Shown here: in pieces, positions 19,773-30,087 of the stretch
Position numbering within the stretch: the first letter of the stretch is position 1
Layout: each line of letters opens with the position of its first letter
Assembly (NCBI GenBank): GCA_002737365.1
Contig: NSIL01000002.1
Coordinates: 1 to 64,000 of the forward strand
From: Acidobacterium sp.
Lineage (GTDB): Bacteria > Acidobacteriota > Vicinamibacteria > Vicinamibacterales > UBA2999
Length of the DNA stretch: 64,000 bases
Direction: 5' to 3'
Translations under genes and position numbers: made by a program
Notes under the pieces: generated by a model
Database searches by the model: none
What the model was told of the DNA's origin: nothing
The model's input: only the letters and a program-made list of their open reading frames with translations

Positions 19773-20795
19773 ATGTTGTTCCCGCTCGCCGAATACTGGT
19801 GGTTCTACGCCGTCTTTACCGCCTTCGTGCTCGTCCTGCTGGCGATCGACCTGGGTGTCTTCCACCGCAAGGGTCACGAGATTACGATCCGCGAGGCGGC
19901 CAAGTTCAGCGCCATCTGGATCTCGATGGCGATGCTGTTCAATGTGCTGCTCTATTACTACGCGCTGTCAACGTTTTCGCAGGATCAGCGGCTGCTGGCG
20001 ACGCCCGGCTTTAACCCCGCGCAGGCCGCGTCGCAGGTGGCGCTCGAGTTTCTCGCCGGCTACGTCGTCGAATACACGTTGTCGGTGGACAACATGTTCG
20101 TGTTCGTCGTGATCTTCACCTTCTTCCGGGTGCCGTCGGCTTACCAGCATCGGGTGTTGTTCTACGGCATCCTGGGCGCGTTGATCTTCCGCGCCATCTT
20201 CATTGCGCTTGGCGCCGTGCTGCTCAGTTATCACTGGGCCATTATCCTGTTCGGCGTGCTGCTCATCTACACCGGCATCAAGATGTTGAGCCACTCGTCG
20301 GAGTCGATGGATCCGTCAACCAACCCGCTAGTGCGCCTGACGCACAAGGTGATGCCGGTCAGCGATCGCTGCGACGGCCACAACTTCTTCTCGCGGATCG
20401 ATGGACGCTGGCATGCCACGCCGCTGTTTCTGGCGCTGATGGCGATCGAGATGAGCGACATCGTGTTCGCGATTGACTCGGTGCCGGCGATCTTCGCGCT
20501 GACGCGGGAACCGCTGATTGTCTTCACCTCCAACGTCTTCGCCATCCTGGGTCTGCGGTCGCTCTACTTCGTGCTGGCGGGTGCGGTGGCGCGATTCACG
20601 CTGCTGCGTTTCGGCCTGGCCGGCGTGTTGATGTTCATTGGCCTCAAGATGATCTGGCTCAACCAGGCCTGGGGCGGCCACTTTCCGATCGGCTGGTCGC
20701 TGGCCATCATCGGGACGCTGGTGGGCGGCTCGATTGTCGCGTCCGTGCTGGTCGAGCGTTGGAAGCACGCTACACTGAGCGAGCGTGCCGGCTAA
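19773..20795 (+). CDS. TerC/Alx-family integral membrane protein
   Basis: VVEYTLSVDNMFVFVVIFTFFRVP and AIEMSDIVFAIDSVPAIFALT motifs. Confidence 0.9.
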   Translation: MLFPLAEYWWFYAVFTAFVLVLLAIDLGVFHRKGHEITIREAAKFSAIWISMAMLFNVLLYYYALSTFSQDQRLLATPGFNPAQAASQVALEFLAGYVVEYTLSVDNMFVFVVIFTFFRVPSAYQHRVLFYGILGALIFRAIFIALGAVLLSYHWAIILFGVLLIYTGIKMLSHSSESMDPSTNPLVRLTHKVMPVSDRCDGHNFFSRIDGRWHATPLFLALMAIEMSDIVFAIDSVPAIFALTREPLIVFTSNVFAILGLRSLYFVLAGAVARFTLLRFGLAGVLMFIGLKMIWLNQAWGGHFPIGWSLAIIGTLVGGSIVASVLVERWKHATLSERAG

Positions 20796-21370
20796 GCAGC
20801 CCGGGATACGGGACGTCACCATTCATCGCCCTGGCGGCACCGCGCCGGTGCCCGACCGTGTCGCCGTCGAGGAACCGCTGGAGGTGCGCGTCAACGGCGC
20901 GCTGTTCGCCGTGATCATGCGCACACCGGGCGCCGATCGCGAGCTCGCCGCCGGCTTCCTGCTGGCCGAAGATGTCATTCGCAGCAGCGACGAGATTGGC
21001 GCCATCGAGCACTGCGTGGACACCGCAGGCGAGGGGTGCGACAACCTCATCAACGTGATCGTGCGGGGCGACGCTGTCGCGCGGCTTGAGGTGCGGCTGG
21101 GCGATCGCCGGCCGGACGCTGCTCGCCGGTCAGCATCCGCTCGACGACCGGCTGCTGCTGGTGTCGGGGCGCACGTCGTTCGAGCTGGTGCAGAAAGCGC
21201 TGTTGGCCGGCGTGCCGCTGATTGCCGCGGTCTCCGCTCCGTCGAGCCTGGCCATCGACTTGGCCACCAAGGTCGGGATTACCCTCTGCGGCTTCGTGCG
21301 CGGAGATACCTTCAACATCTACAGCCATCCGCAGCGCATCGGCCACCGATTAATACCAGCCGCAGATTAG
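20785..21370 (+). pseudogene. fdhD: fdhD (formate dehydrogenase accessory sulfurtransferase), internally deleted and frameshifted
   Basis: N-term ...EEPLEVRVNGALFAVIMRTPGADRELAAGFLLAEDVI...CDNLINVIV in one frame; C-term [69 protein letters not shown] in another. The CGxC-containing middle is absent. Confidence 0.85.
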
Positions 21371-21494
21371 AAGCGATCTCGTCAATGCGCGCAGCAGAAT
21401 AATCATGCAGGCGAGATGCACGAAGCCGGCACAGTTGGCGGCGTGGCGCTCATCGTGGGTGACCACGCGGCACCGCTGTTTGGCGTCCGGGACC
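21350..21494 (-). mobile_element. C-terminal remnant of an IS5/IS4-type transposase
   Basis: KQRCRVVTHDERHAANCAGFVHLACMIILLR resembles the transposase C-terminus (F)RRVATRYDKxAxNFLAxVxLACxxIWLR. Confidence 0.45.
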
Positions 21495-21595
21495 GGCCAC
21501 CCGCGCTTCTGCGATGTGGTCGCATCGGTAAAGATGCTGCGAAACCATTCGGCCACAGCCGGCTGGAAGTTCGAGTCGAGGGTTGGCGCCGCCAT
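21494..21595 (-). pseudogene. N-terminal scrap of an Lhr-like DEAD/DEAH helicase
   Basis: LDSNFQPAVAEWFRSIFTDATTSQKRGWPV resembles the Lhr N-terminus FHPAVxxWFxxxFGxPTxxQxxGWPxI; runs directly into transposase-like sequence. Confidence 0.45.
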
Positions 21596-21612
21596 CTGTA
21601 TTTGAGGATATA

Positions 21613-21897
21613 ATGCGCGGCTACATGGGTGACGCTGGCGAAGGCCTGATTGATGCTGAAGCGCGCTTGCAAGAGCGCATGGACGAACTCGAGGAAAGCC
21701 GCAAGGTCGCCAAGGACAAGGGTCCGAAGGCTGACCCCGAATTTGTGCGGCAGACTGATTCACTGCGACTGGCCCGCACAGAATTGCAGCGCCAGTTGGA
21801 GTTGACGACGCACCCGGTGCGCCGTGAGCAAATCGGCCACGCCGTGGCTGAGATCGAGCGCCGGTTGGCGGAAGTCGGGACCAAGAAAAAGAAATAG
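21613..21897 (+). CDS. Hypothetical coiled-coil protein
   Basis: MRGYMGDAGEGLIDAEARLQERMDELEESRKVAKDKGPKAD, highly charged helix. Confidence 0.55.
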   Translation: MRGYMGDAGEGLIDAEARLQERMDELEESRKVAKDKGPKADPEFVRQTDSLRLARTELQRQLELTTHPVRREQIGHAVAEIERRLAEVGTKKKK

Positions 21898-21941
21898 GCA
21901 AGACGCCGGGTTGAATGTTCGCCCGGCCACTCGCGAACAAT

Positions 21942-24803
21942 TCAACCCGGCGTCTCCGTCATCTTCTTCAGTTCCGCCGCGAACGCGGCGGGCGAGCTGG
22001 GGCGGGTGTCTTGATCGAACGCGACTGCCCGGCGAATCACCGCAGCCACGCCTTCGGCCATGCCGCTGGTGTCGAGGGCGGCCGCTCCGGCCGCCTGCTT
22101 CATCCCAATGTCAATGAATGACCCGCTGCCGTACGGCAGCCTGCCCGTCAGCATCTCGAAAGTCATCACGCCAAGGCTGAACACGTCGGAGCGGGCATCC
22201 ACACCTTCGCCCCGCAACTGCTCCGGCGCCATGTACGACGGCGTGCCGACGATGGTGCCGGCGTTGGTGATGGTGCCGCCGCCGGTCCGCGTGCCGGTAA
22301 GCTTGGCCACCCCGAAGTCCACGACCTTCGGACCGGTGCCGCTTTCCGGCAGCAGGATGTTCTCTGGTTTCAGGTCGCGATGCAGAATGCCCGCCTTGTG
22401 CGCCGACTCCACGCCGCCGGCAATACCGGACAACAGGTCGGCGGTCCGCTCCGGTGCCAACTGCCGTTCCCGCTTCAACAACTGCCGCAGGTCTTCGCCC
22501 GGCACGAACTCCATCACCAGGAACGCCGCACCGTCAGTGAGCGTGCCGTAGTCGAACACAGTCACGATCGAGGGATGCTGCAGGCGAGCCACGATCAGCG
22601 ACTCGCGCCGGAAGCGCTCGCGCAAATCGGGATCCGACAGCAGTTCGCTGCGCACCACCTTGATGGCGACGTCGCGCTCAAGGCGCACGTCCCACGCGCG
22701 AAACACCGCGCCCATGCCGCCCTGGCCGATCATGGCATCGACGCGATACTTGTGGTCGACCACCGTGCCGACCCCGATGGCCGCGGTCGGTGCGCCACTG
22801 CCAACTAAAATAGTTGGCGCGAATCCCGGCGTGCCGGCCGGCGCCTGCGTGGCACCCACCTGTTGGCGCAAACGCGACAAGTCGAGCGCGACGCCCATCT
22901 GGCAGGCAATGCCGTGCAGCAACTCGCGGTCTTCAGGCGTGTACGGTTCTTCCGATCGCTTGGGGCCGAGCGCGATCAGGCCGACGAAGGGCCGCGGGTC
23001 GCTGCCGCCGGCGAAGATCGGTACCAGCAACGCGGCGTTGGCTTCGGCCAGCCACAGGCGATCGGCCGGGGGCACGCGCGCGACCGGCGATTGCTCGTCA
23101 TTCAGAAAGACCTCGAGCGGCTTGTCCGACCAGCGCAGCAGCGTGATGATGCCACTAGCCGCTCCGAGCGAGGCCGGCTTGACGCGGAGCGCCGTCACCG
23201 GCTCGAACGCCGCGCCGTTGTCGCCAGCCCCTGAGCTCACCGCGGTGTCGGTCGAACGGGCGAGAACCGATACTCCTTCCGGATGCAGCGCACTGTCGAT
23301 CTGGGTGACGACCAGCGCGATCAGGTCGCACGGGTCGGCTTCGTACGGCACGCGTCCCGCGAGTGAGACCAGAATTTCGCGCGCGTCGTACTCGGCTCGG
23401 AAAAAGCGCTGGTCGAGCCAGCGCTGCGCGTCGCTGCGATAGCTCAGGCCGACGCCAAGCAGCGCGAGGCAGACCAGGTAGAACAACGGACGGCCGCTGA
23501 CGATCATCGACAGCGACAGGTCGCGTTGCTGCACCAGTGACGCGGCCAGCGCGATCACCGGCAGCACGACCAGCACGGCCAGCGTGCGGCGCGCGAAGGC
23601 GTACTGCAAGCTGCGCCGCAACACCGTGCGCGGGCTGAAGACGTGCTGCACCGCCACCGCATACGGCAGCCCGAAGGCGGGGAGCAGGACAATGGCCTGC
23701 AGCAACGCTTCGAGCAATACGGGCAATTCCACCGTCCGCCCCGCCAGGCTGAATAGCAGGGGAATGCCGGTCTTCAGTGCGTAGGCGAAAACCGCCGGCA
23801 CGCCGGTGAACACCACGATTTGGATCCGGCGCCGCTCGTTGGCATCGGGATTGGTGCGGTACCGCCCCATGCCCTCGATCACGATCAGCACGTTGGCGCC
23901 CAGGCCCAGGGCGAAGCAGGCGTCGAAGGTCCACGGCCGTTCCGCGACCCAGGTGAGCGCAGGCAGCACGGCGTCGGCACCCAACAGGAACGTCGCGCTG
24001 AGAAGGCCGATGATGAACATCGGCACCGCGGCAGCAAGCACCGCGGGCACGATCCAGCGATGGCGGTCCAGGACCTCGCTGCGATGGGGGAAAAAGAGCA
24101 CCGCGAACCCGATGATGGGGAACGACAACGAGGTGATGATCCAGTTGAAGATCAGTAGCAGCGATCCCAGCACCGGCAGCGATTGCGCGCTGCCGAGCAA
24201 AGGGCCGCCGTTGGCGGCGCCGGTCACGCCGAGCGCCAGCGTCATCAGCGCCGCTGTGGAACCGTGGGTGCCGAGCGCCAGGAGGACGCCGGCGCCGGCG
24301 AGAAACGCCGTCATCTGCGACAGCGGACCGAGATGCTGGCGCAACCACGTGGCCCACGTCCTGCCATCCATCGACCAGATGGCCGGTTGGCCGAGGACGA
24401 CGGTTCTCGGCGCGCCGCCGGTGGCCGACGTGACGGTCAGCGTCAGCGGGGCGCCGGGGCGAAGCGCCTGCACCTCGCGCCAGACGCGCAGCCCCTCCGA
24501 CGGCTCGGGAGGCAGGGTATTGACAATGTCGCCGACCCGCAGGCCGGCGCGATCGGCAGCGCCTCCCGTCCAGATGTGAGTGATAGTCACCGGCTGGCCA
24601 GCGGCGGTCCGCACGTCAGGAGGGCGAATGACCGCAACTGGCCGCGGCTCCGACAACATCCCCATGACGTTTTCGCCGGAAACGGCGAGTCCGGCGCCGG
24701 CGGGCCACAGGTGTGGGCGCAGGACGGCAGCCTGGACGACCAGCGCGGCCGCCGACAGGGCGAGCGCTGCACCGACCATCAGCCGTTCCGAGGAGACCCG
24801 CAT
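21942..24803 (-). CDS. Membrane Ser/Thr protein kinase: N-terminal PDZ, multi-TM, GAF-like, C-terminal kinase
   Basis: PDZ-like TITHIWTGGAADRAGLRVGDIVNTLPP; several TM segments; kinase GQGGMGAVFRAWD...VAIKVV...HRDLKPENILL...DFGVAK...GTPSYMAPEQ. Confidence 0.88.
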   Translation of the reverse strand: MRVSSERLMVGAALALSAAALVVQAAVLRPHLWPAGAGLAVSGENVMGMLSEPRPVAVIRPPDVRTAAGQPVTITHIWTGGAADRAGLRVGDIVNTLPPEPSEGLRVWREVQALRPGAPLTLTVTSATGGAPRTVVLGQPAIWSMDGRTWATWLRQHLGPLSQMTAFLAGAGVLLALGTHGSTAALMTLALGVTGAANGGPLLGSAQSLPVLGSLLLIFNWIITSLSFPIIGFAVLFFPHRSEVLDRHRWIVPAVLAAAVPMFIIGLLSATFLLGADAVLPALTWVAERPWTFDACFALGLGANVLIVIEGMGRYRTNPDANERRRIQIVVFTGVPAVFAYALKTGIPLLFSLAGRTVELPVLLEALLQAIVLLPAFGLPYAVAVQHVFSPRTVLRRSLQYAFARRTLAVLVVLPVIALAASLVQQRDLSLSMIVSGRPLFYLVCLALLGVGLSYRSDAQRWLDQRFFRAEYDAREILVSLAGRVPYEADPCDLIALVVTQIDSALHPEGVSVLARSTDTAVSSGAGDNGAAFEPVTALRVKPASLGAASGIITLLRWSDKPLEVFLNDEQSPVARVPPADRLWLAEANAALLVPIFAGGSDPRPFVGLIALGPKRSEEPYTPEDRELLHGIACQMGVALDLSRLRQQVGATQAPAGTPGFAPTILVGSGAPTAAIGVGTVVDHKYRVDAMIGQGGMGAVFRAWDVRLERDVAIKVVRSELLSDPDLRERFRRESLIVARLQHPSIVTVFDYGTLTDGAAFLVMEFVPGEDLRQLLKRERQLAPERTADLLSGIAGGVESAHKAGILHRDLKPENILLPESGTGPKVVDFGVAKLTGTRTGGGTITNAGTIVGTPSYMAPEQLRGEGVDARSDVFSLGVMTFEMLTGRLPYGSGSFIDIGMKQAAGAAALDTSGMAEGVAAVIRRAVAFDQDTRPSSPAAFAAELKKMTETPG

Positions 24804-24897
24804 GCAGGTGCGATTGTAGTGCGTGTGATATCCTTCACAAGCACGTAGAAAAACATGTGCGTGACATCATTCGCGATCTAAACGGGTGTTTTAGACC

Positions 24898-25315
24898 ATG
24901 GACGGCTGGGGCGGAATCCTACTACTTGGAGCCATCGGAGTCGGCTTCGGCATCGTCTCCGTGGTGCTGTCGTACTTCCTCGGCCCTCGCAATCCCACGC
25001 CCGAAAAGCTGGCGGCCTACGAATGCGGCATGCCGCCGGTCGGCGACGCCCGCGAACGGCAGTCGGTGAAGTTCTACCTGATCGCGATGATCTTCCTGCT
25101 GTTCGACATTGAAGTCGCGTTCCTCTATCCGTGGGCGATGGCGATGCGGCAGTTAGGCTGGACCGGCCTGATCCAGATCGTCGTCTTTTTCCTGATCCTG
25201 ATCGTCGGCTACATCTATATCTGGCGCAAGGGCGTGCTCGATTGGGGTCCCGAGTTTGATCCCGATTACAAGCACGCGCCCAAACCCGGCCCGGCCGTGG
25301 TGAAGAGATACCGTT

Positions 25316-25332
<17 letters not shown>
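24898..25332 (+). CDS. nuoA: NADH-quinone oxidoreductase subunit A
   Basis: [44 protein letters not shown]. Confidence 0.95.
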
Positions 25333-25806
<474 letters not shown>

Positions 25807-25810
<4 letters not shown>

Positions 25811-26370
25811 CCGCTGAAGAGATCCTTGCCGCGATCGCACCGGCTGTTCCCGGCGCGACGTTCGAGGCGCTGGCGTCGTCGGACTCGGCCATGACGCCGT
25901 CGCTGCTGGTGTCGGCGCCGCACATCGTGGCCGCCTGCCAGGCGTTGCAGGGACCTGGCCTCGAGTTCGTCGCCTTTTCCGACGTCACCGCCGTCGATTT
26001 TTATCCGAATCGCGATCCCAGATTCGACCTGGTCTATCACCTGGTCTCGCCGCATCGCCGCGCGCGTGTCCGCTTGAAGGTGCGCGTCAACCAGGACGTC
26101 GAGGTACCGACGTTGACCGCGTTGTTTCCGGGCGCGGGCTGGCCGGAACGCGAGCTCTACGACTTGTTCGGCATCGTCTTCACCGGCCACGCCGACCTGC
26201 GGCGCCTGATGATGCCCGACGATTGGGATGGACATCCGCTGCGCAAGGACTACCCGGTACAGCTCCGCAAGGACGCGCAGACCTACATGCCGCTGCAGAT
26301 TACGCAGGAAGAGTTCCAGGCAAACATGGAGCGCGATCGGTACCAGCGCACGACTGCCAAACCGAAATGA
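25807..26370 (+). CDS. nuoC: NADH-quinone oxidoreductase subunit C
   Basis: [49 protein letters not shown]; internal ATG overlaps the nuoB stop. Confidence 0.94.
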
Positions 26371-26945
26371 CGAACGATGCTCGCACCGCACGGGCGGCGG
26401 CGACCCTGCGCGCGGCGGCGCAGGTGCACGAGCGGGCGGCACAGGACGTTGGCAGCCTGACCCGCGCGACCGGGGCCATCGTGACGGCGCTGCAGAATGG
26501 TCGGAAGGTCCTGGCGTTTGGCAACGGTGGCAGTGCGGCCGACGCCCAGCACTTCGTGGCGGAATTAGTCGGGCGGTACCTGGTTGAGCGCCGGGCGTGG
26601 CCGGCAATCGCGCTCTCGACCGATACCAGTATCCTGACCGCGCTTGGCAACGACTACGGGTTCGATCGGGTGTTTGCGCGGCAGGTCGCGGCGCACGGCC
26701 AGGCGGGGGACATTGCGCTGGCGATTACCACCAGCGGGAATTCGCCGAACGTGCTGCGCGCGCTCGAAGAAGCGAATCAGCGCGGGCTGGTGACCATGGC
26801 CCTGACGGGCCGGGGTGGCGAGGCCGGGCGAATCGCGGCGATTCACCTCGCGGTGGACGACGATCGAACGCCGAGAATTCAGGAAGTGCACATCACCATG
26901 TTGCACATCCTTTGCGAGCTGGTTGAGGAAGAGCTGAATGGCTGA
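26367..26945 (+). CDS. gmhA: SIS-domain phosphoheptose isomerase (GmhA-like)
   Basis: [64 protein letters not shown]...[16 protein letters not shown] overlaps the nuoC stop. Confidence 0.87.
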   Translation: MTNDARTARAAATLRAAAQVHERAAQDVGSLTRATGAIVTALQNGRKVLAFGNGGSAADAQHFVAELVGRYLVERRAWPAIALSTDTSILTALGNDYGFDRVFARQVAAHGQAGDIALAITTSGNSPNVLRALEEANQRGLVTMALTGRGGEAGRIAAIHLAVDDDRTPRIQEVHITMLHILCELVEEELNG

Positions 26946-28125
26946 CGTACGCACCGAGACGATGACGGTCAACATGGGGCCGCAACACCCCAGCACGCAC
27001 GGCGTGCTGCGGCTGGTGCTGGAGCTCGATGGCGAGACCGTGGTGTCGGTGGCGCCGACCGTCGGCTACCTGCACACCGGCATCGAGAAGACCTGCGAGC
27101 AGAAGAAGTGGCAGCAGGTGATCCCGCTGGTCGAGCGGATGGATTATCTCGGCGCCCAGTCCAACAGCCTGGCGTTCTGCCTGTCGGTGGAAAAAATGCT
27201 CGGCATCGACGCCAAGATGCCCGCCCGCGTCAACGCGATTCGCGTGCTGGTCGCCGAGCTGCAGCGCATCAGCAGCCACCTGGTCTGGTTCGGCACGCAT
27301 GCCATGGAGATTGGCGCGATCACCGGCCTGCTCTATGCGCTGCGCGAGCGCGAAATCGTCATGAACCTGAACGAAATGCTCGGCGGCTTCAGGTTCTTTC
27401 CCAGCTACATCCGGGTGGGCGGCCTGAAAGAAGACATCCCGCGCGGCTACAAGGAAGCGGTCAAGGCGTTTCTTGATCGGCTGCCGGGCAAGCTCGATGA
27501 ATACGAAACGCTGATTACCAAGAACCCGATCTGGATGGACCGGACGCGCGGCGTCGGCGTGATCAGCTACGAGGATTGCTGCAAGTGGGGCCTCTACGGC
27601 CCGATTGCCCGCGCCGCCGGCGGCGACTACGACGTCCGTCGTGCCTTCCCGTACTGCGATTACGACACTTACGACTTCGACGTGATCGGCGCCTCGAACG
27701 GCGACGTCTACGATCGCTACCTGACCCGCGTCGCGGAAATGCGCGAGAGCGTCAAGATCTGCAACCAGGCGCTGGAGCGCATCTCGCCCGTTGGGGCGTG
27801 GGCGTGCGACGACAAGCAGGTCGTGCCGCCACCCAAGGACCAGGTCTACACGGAAATGGAAGCGCTGATTCAGCACTTCCTGATCTACTCGCAGGGCTTC
27901 AAGGTGCCGGCCGGCGACGCCTACGTGCCGGTTGAAGGCCCGCGCGGCGAACACGGCTGTTACGTGGTCTCGGACGGCACCAATCGTCCGTGGCGCGTGC
28001 ACATGCGCGCGCCGGGACTGTTTGCCTGCCAGGCCCTGCACAAGTTCGTCGTCGGAGGCATGATCGCGGACGTGATCGCCGTGATCGGATCGCTCGACGT
28101 CGTGATGGGAGACGTCGACCGATGA
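26938..28125 (+). CDS. nuoD: NADH-quinone oxidoreductase subunit D
   Basis: [23 protein letters not shown] ... [23 protein letters not shown]. Confidence 0.96.
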   Translation: MADVRTETMTVNMGPQHPSTHGVLRLVLELDGETVVSVAPTVGYLHTGIEKTCEQKKWQQVIPLVERMDYLGAQSNSLAFCLSVEKMLGIDAKMPARVNAIRVLVAELQRISSHLVWFGTHAMEIGAITGLLYALREREIVMNLNEMLGGFRFFPSYIRVGGLKEDIPRGYKEAVKAFLDRLPGKLDEYETLITKNPIWMDRTRGVGVISYEDCCKWGLYGPIARAAGGDYDVRRAFPYCDYDTYDFDVIGASNGDVYDRYLTRVAEMRESVKICNQALERISPVGAWACDDKQVVPPPKDQVYTEMEALIQHFLIYSQGFKVPAGDAYVPVEGPRGEHGCYVVSDGTNRPWRVHMRAPGLFACQALHKFVVGGMIADVIAVIGSLDVVMGDVDR

Positions 28126-30086
28126 GCTTTCATCCCACGATGCCGTACGGCACTGAGGGCTGGCATCGCTCGATGCGGGCCACGCTGCCCGAGGGCCCCG
28201 AGTTCGTGTTCAGCGCGGCGGCTCGTGCGCTGTTCGAAGAGTTTGCGGCGCACTATGCGCCCGAGCATCGCAGGTCGGCGGTGCTGCACGCGCTGTATCT
28301 CGCACAAGAGCAGCAGGGCTACATCAGCAACAACGTCACCCGCCACGTCGCAGACGTGATTGGCTGCACCACCGCCGAAGTGGAAGACGTTGTCTCGTAC
28401 TACGTGATGTTCCACCGCAATCCGGTGGGCAAGTACGTGTTGCAGGTCTGCACCACGCTGTCGTGCGCCCTGGCCGGCGCCGAGCGGGTCGTCGAAGCGC
28501 TCGAACACAAGCTGGGCATCAAGGCCGGCGAGACCGATCCCACCGGCATGTTCACCATCCAGCAGATGGAATGCCTCGGTGCCTGCGATCGCGCGCCGGT
28601 GGTGATGGTCAACAACGACCATTGGCACGAGCACCTCGCTCCCGAGGCGTGCGGCGCCTTGGTCGACAAGATGAAGACCGACGGCCTCAAGGCGCTCGGT
28701 GGTTGCCACCTGGCGATTGAGGGCCGTCCCGAAAGCGAATGGCAGGGCAAGACCACGACGCCCGTGAAGCCGAAGGCCGTGCCCGACTACGAACCCGTGC
28801 TCACCAAGTACGCGTTCACGCCGGGCGGCGCGGAATTCGATCACTACGTCAAGCACCAGGCGGGCTACCAAGGGCTGAAGAAGGCCCTGGCCGTGACGCC
28901 AGATGCCGTCATTGAAGACGTCAAGAAGTCGGGCCTGCGCGGTCGCGGCGGCGCCGGCTTCCCGACCGGGCTCAAATGGCAGTTCGTCGACAAGAAATCG
29001 CCCAAGCCCAAGTTCATCGTCTGCAACGCCGACGAGAGCGAGCCGGGCACCTTCAAGGACCACCTGCTGATGGAGCGCAATCCCCATCTGCTGGTCGAAG
29101 GCTGCCTGATCGGCTGCTACGCGATTGGTTCGAAGGCGGCCTACATCTACATCCGCGGCGAGTTCTACCACCTGTTCCCGGCGATGCAGAAAGCGATCGA
29201 CGATGCCCGTCAGGCAGGATACGTCGGGAAGAACATCATGGGCACGGGCTTCGATTGCGAGGTCTACCTGCACCGGGGTGCCGGCGCCTATGAAGCCGGT
29301 GAAGAGACCGCGCTGCTCGAGTCGCTTGAAGGCAAGCGCGCGCAACCGCGCTTCAAGCCGCCGTTCCCGGCGGTCGAAGGTGCGTGGGGCTGCCCGACCG
29401 CGGTCAACAACGTCGAGACCCTGTGCAACGTGCCGCTGGTGATGACGCGTGGCGCGGAGTGGTTCGCGGCGCTTGGTCCCGAGAAGAACGGCGGCCCGAA
29501 GCTGTTCTGCGTGAGCGGCGCCGTCAAGCGCCCCGGCGTGTTCGAAGCGCCGATGAAGGTCACGCTGAAGGAACTGATCTACGACTACGCCGGTGGGCCG
29601 CTCGATGGCCACACGCTGAAGGCGGTGATCCCCGGCGGCTCATCGGTGCCGATCCTGCTGCCGGATCAAATCGACATTCCGGCGAGCTTTGACGATGTCC
29701 AGCGCGCGGGTTCGTTGCTCGGTTCGGCCGCCATCATGGTGCTCGATGACACCACCGACATGGTGTGGCTGGCCGATAACCTGCTGCACTTCTATCGCCA
29801 CGAGTCGTGCGGCAAGTGCACGCCCTGCCGCGAAGGCACCGACTGGCTCTATCGCATCCTGCATCGCATGATGAACGGCGAGGCCACCGAGAAGGACATC
29901 GCCCTGCTCGGCAGCGTCGCCAACCAGATCAACGGCAAGACGCTGTGCGCCTTCGGCGACGCCGCGGCGACCCCGGTGCTGACCACGCTCAAGTTGTTCC
30001 AGCCCGAGTTCGAGGCCTACGTGAAGGGCACCCAGCCCAAGCCGGCGGCGTATCGCGCGGCGAGCAAGCCCGTAGGGACGCACTAA
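28122..30086 (+). CDS. Fused NADH-quinone oxidoreductase subunits E and F
   Basis: One ORF (654 aa from internal ATG 28122): NuoE 2Fe-2S region CTTLSCALAG...MECLGACDRAPV, then NuoF GLRGRGGAGFPTGLKW, NADESEPGTFKD, ESCGKCTPCREGT. Confidence 0.93.
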   Translation: MSFHPTMPYGTEGWHRSMRATLPEGPEFVFSAAARALFEEFAAHYAPEHRRSAVLHALYLAQEQQGYISNNVTRHVADVIGCTTAEVEDVVSYYVMFHRNPVGKYVLQVCTTLSCALAGAERVVEALEHKLGIKAGETDPTGMFTIQQMECLGACDRAPVVMVNNDHWHEHLAPEACGALVDKMKTDGLKALGGCHLAIEGRPESEWQGKTTTPVKPKAVPDYEPVLTKYAFTPGGAEFDHYVKHQAGYQGLKKALAVTPDAVIEDVKKSGLRGRGGAGFPTGLKWQFVDKKSPKPKFIVCNADESEPGTFKDHLLMERNPHLLVEGCLIGCYAIGSKAAYIYIRGEFYHLFPAMQKAIDDARQAGYVGKNIMGTGFDCEVYLHRGAGAYEAGEETALLESLEGKRAQPRFKPPFPAVEGAWGCPTAVNNVETLCNVPLVMTRGAEWFAALGPEKNGGPKLFCVSGAVKRPGVFEAPMKVTLKELIYDYAGGPLDGHTLKAVIPGGSSVPILLPDQIDIPASFDDVQRAGSLLGSAAIMVLDDTTDMVWLADNLLHFYRHESCGKCTPCREGTDWLYRILHRMMNGEATEKDIALLGSVANQINGKTLCAFGDAAATPVLTTLKLFQPEFEAYVKGTQPKPAAYRAASKPVGTH

Positions 30087-30087
30087 C

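Noticed and set aside
27960-29612. 550-aa minus-strand ORF
   Set aside because: Antisense to nuoD and the nuoE/F fusion; composition artefact.
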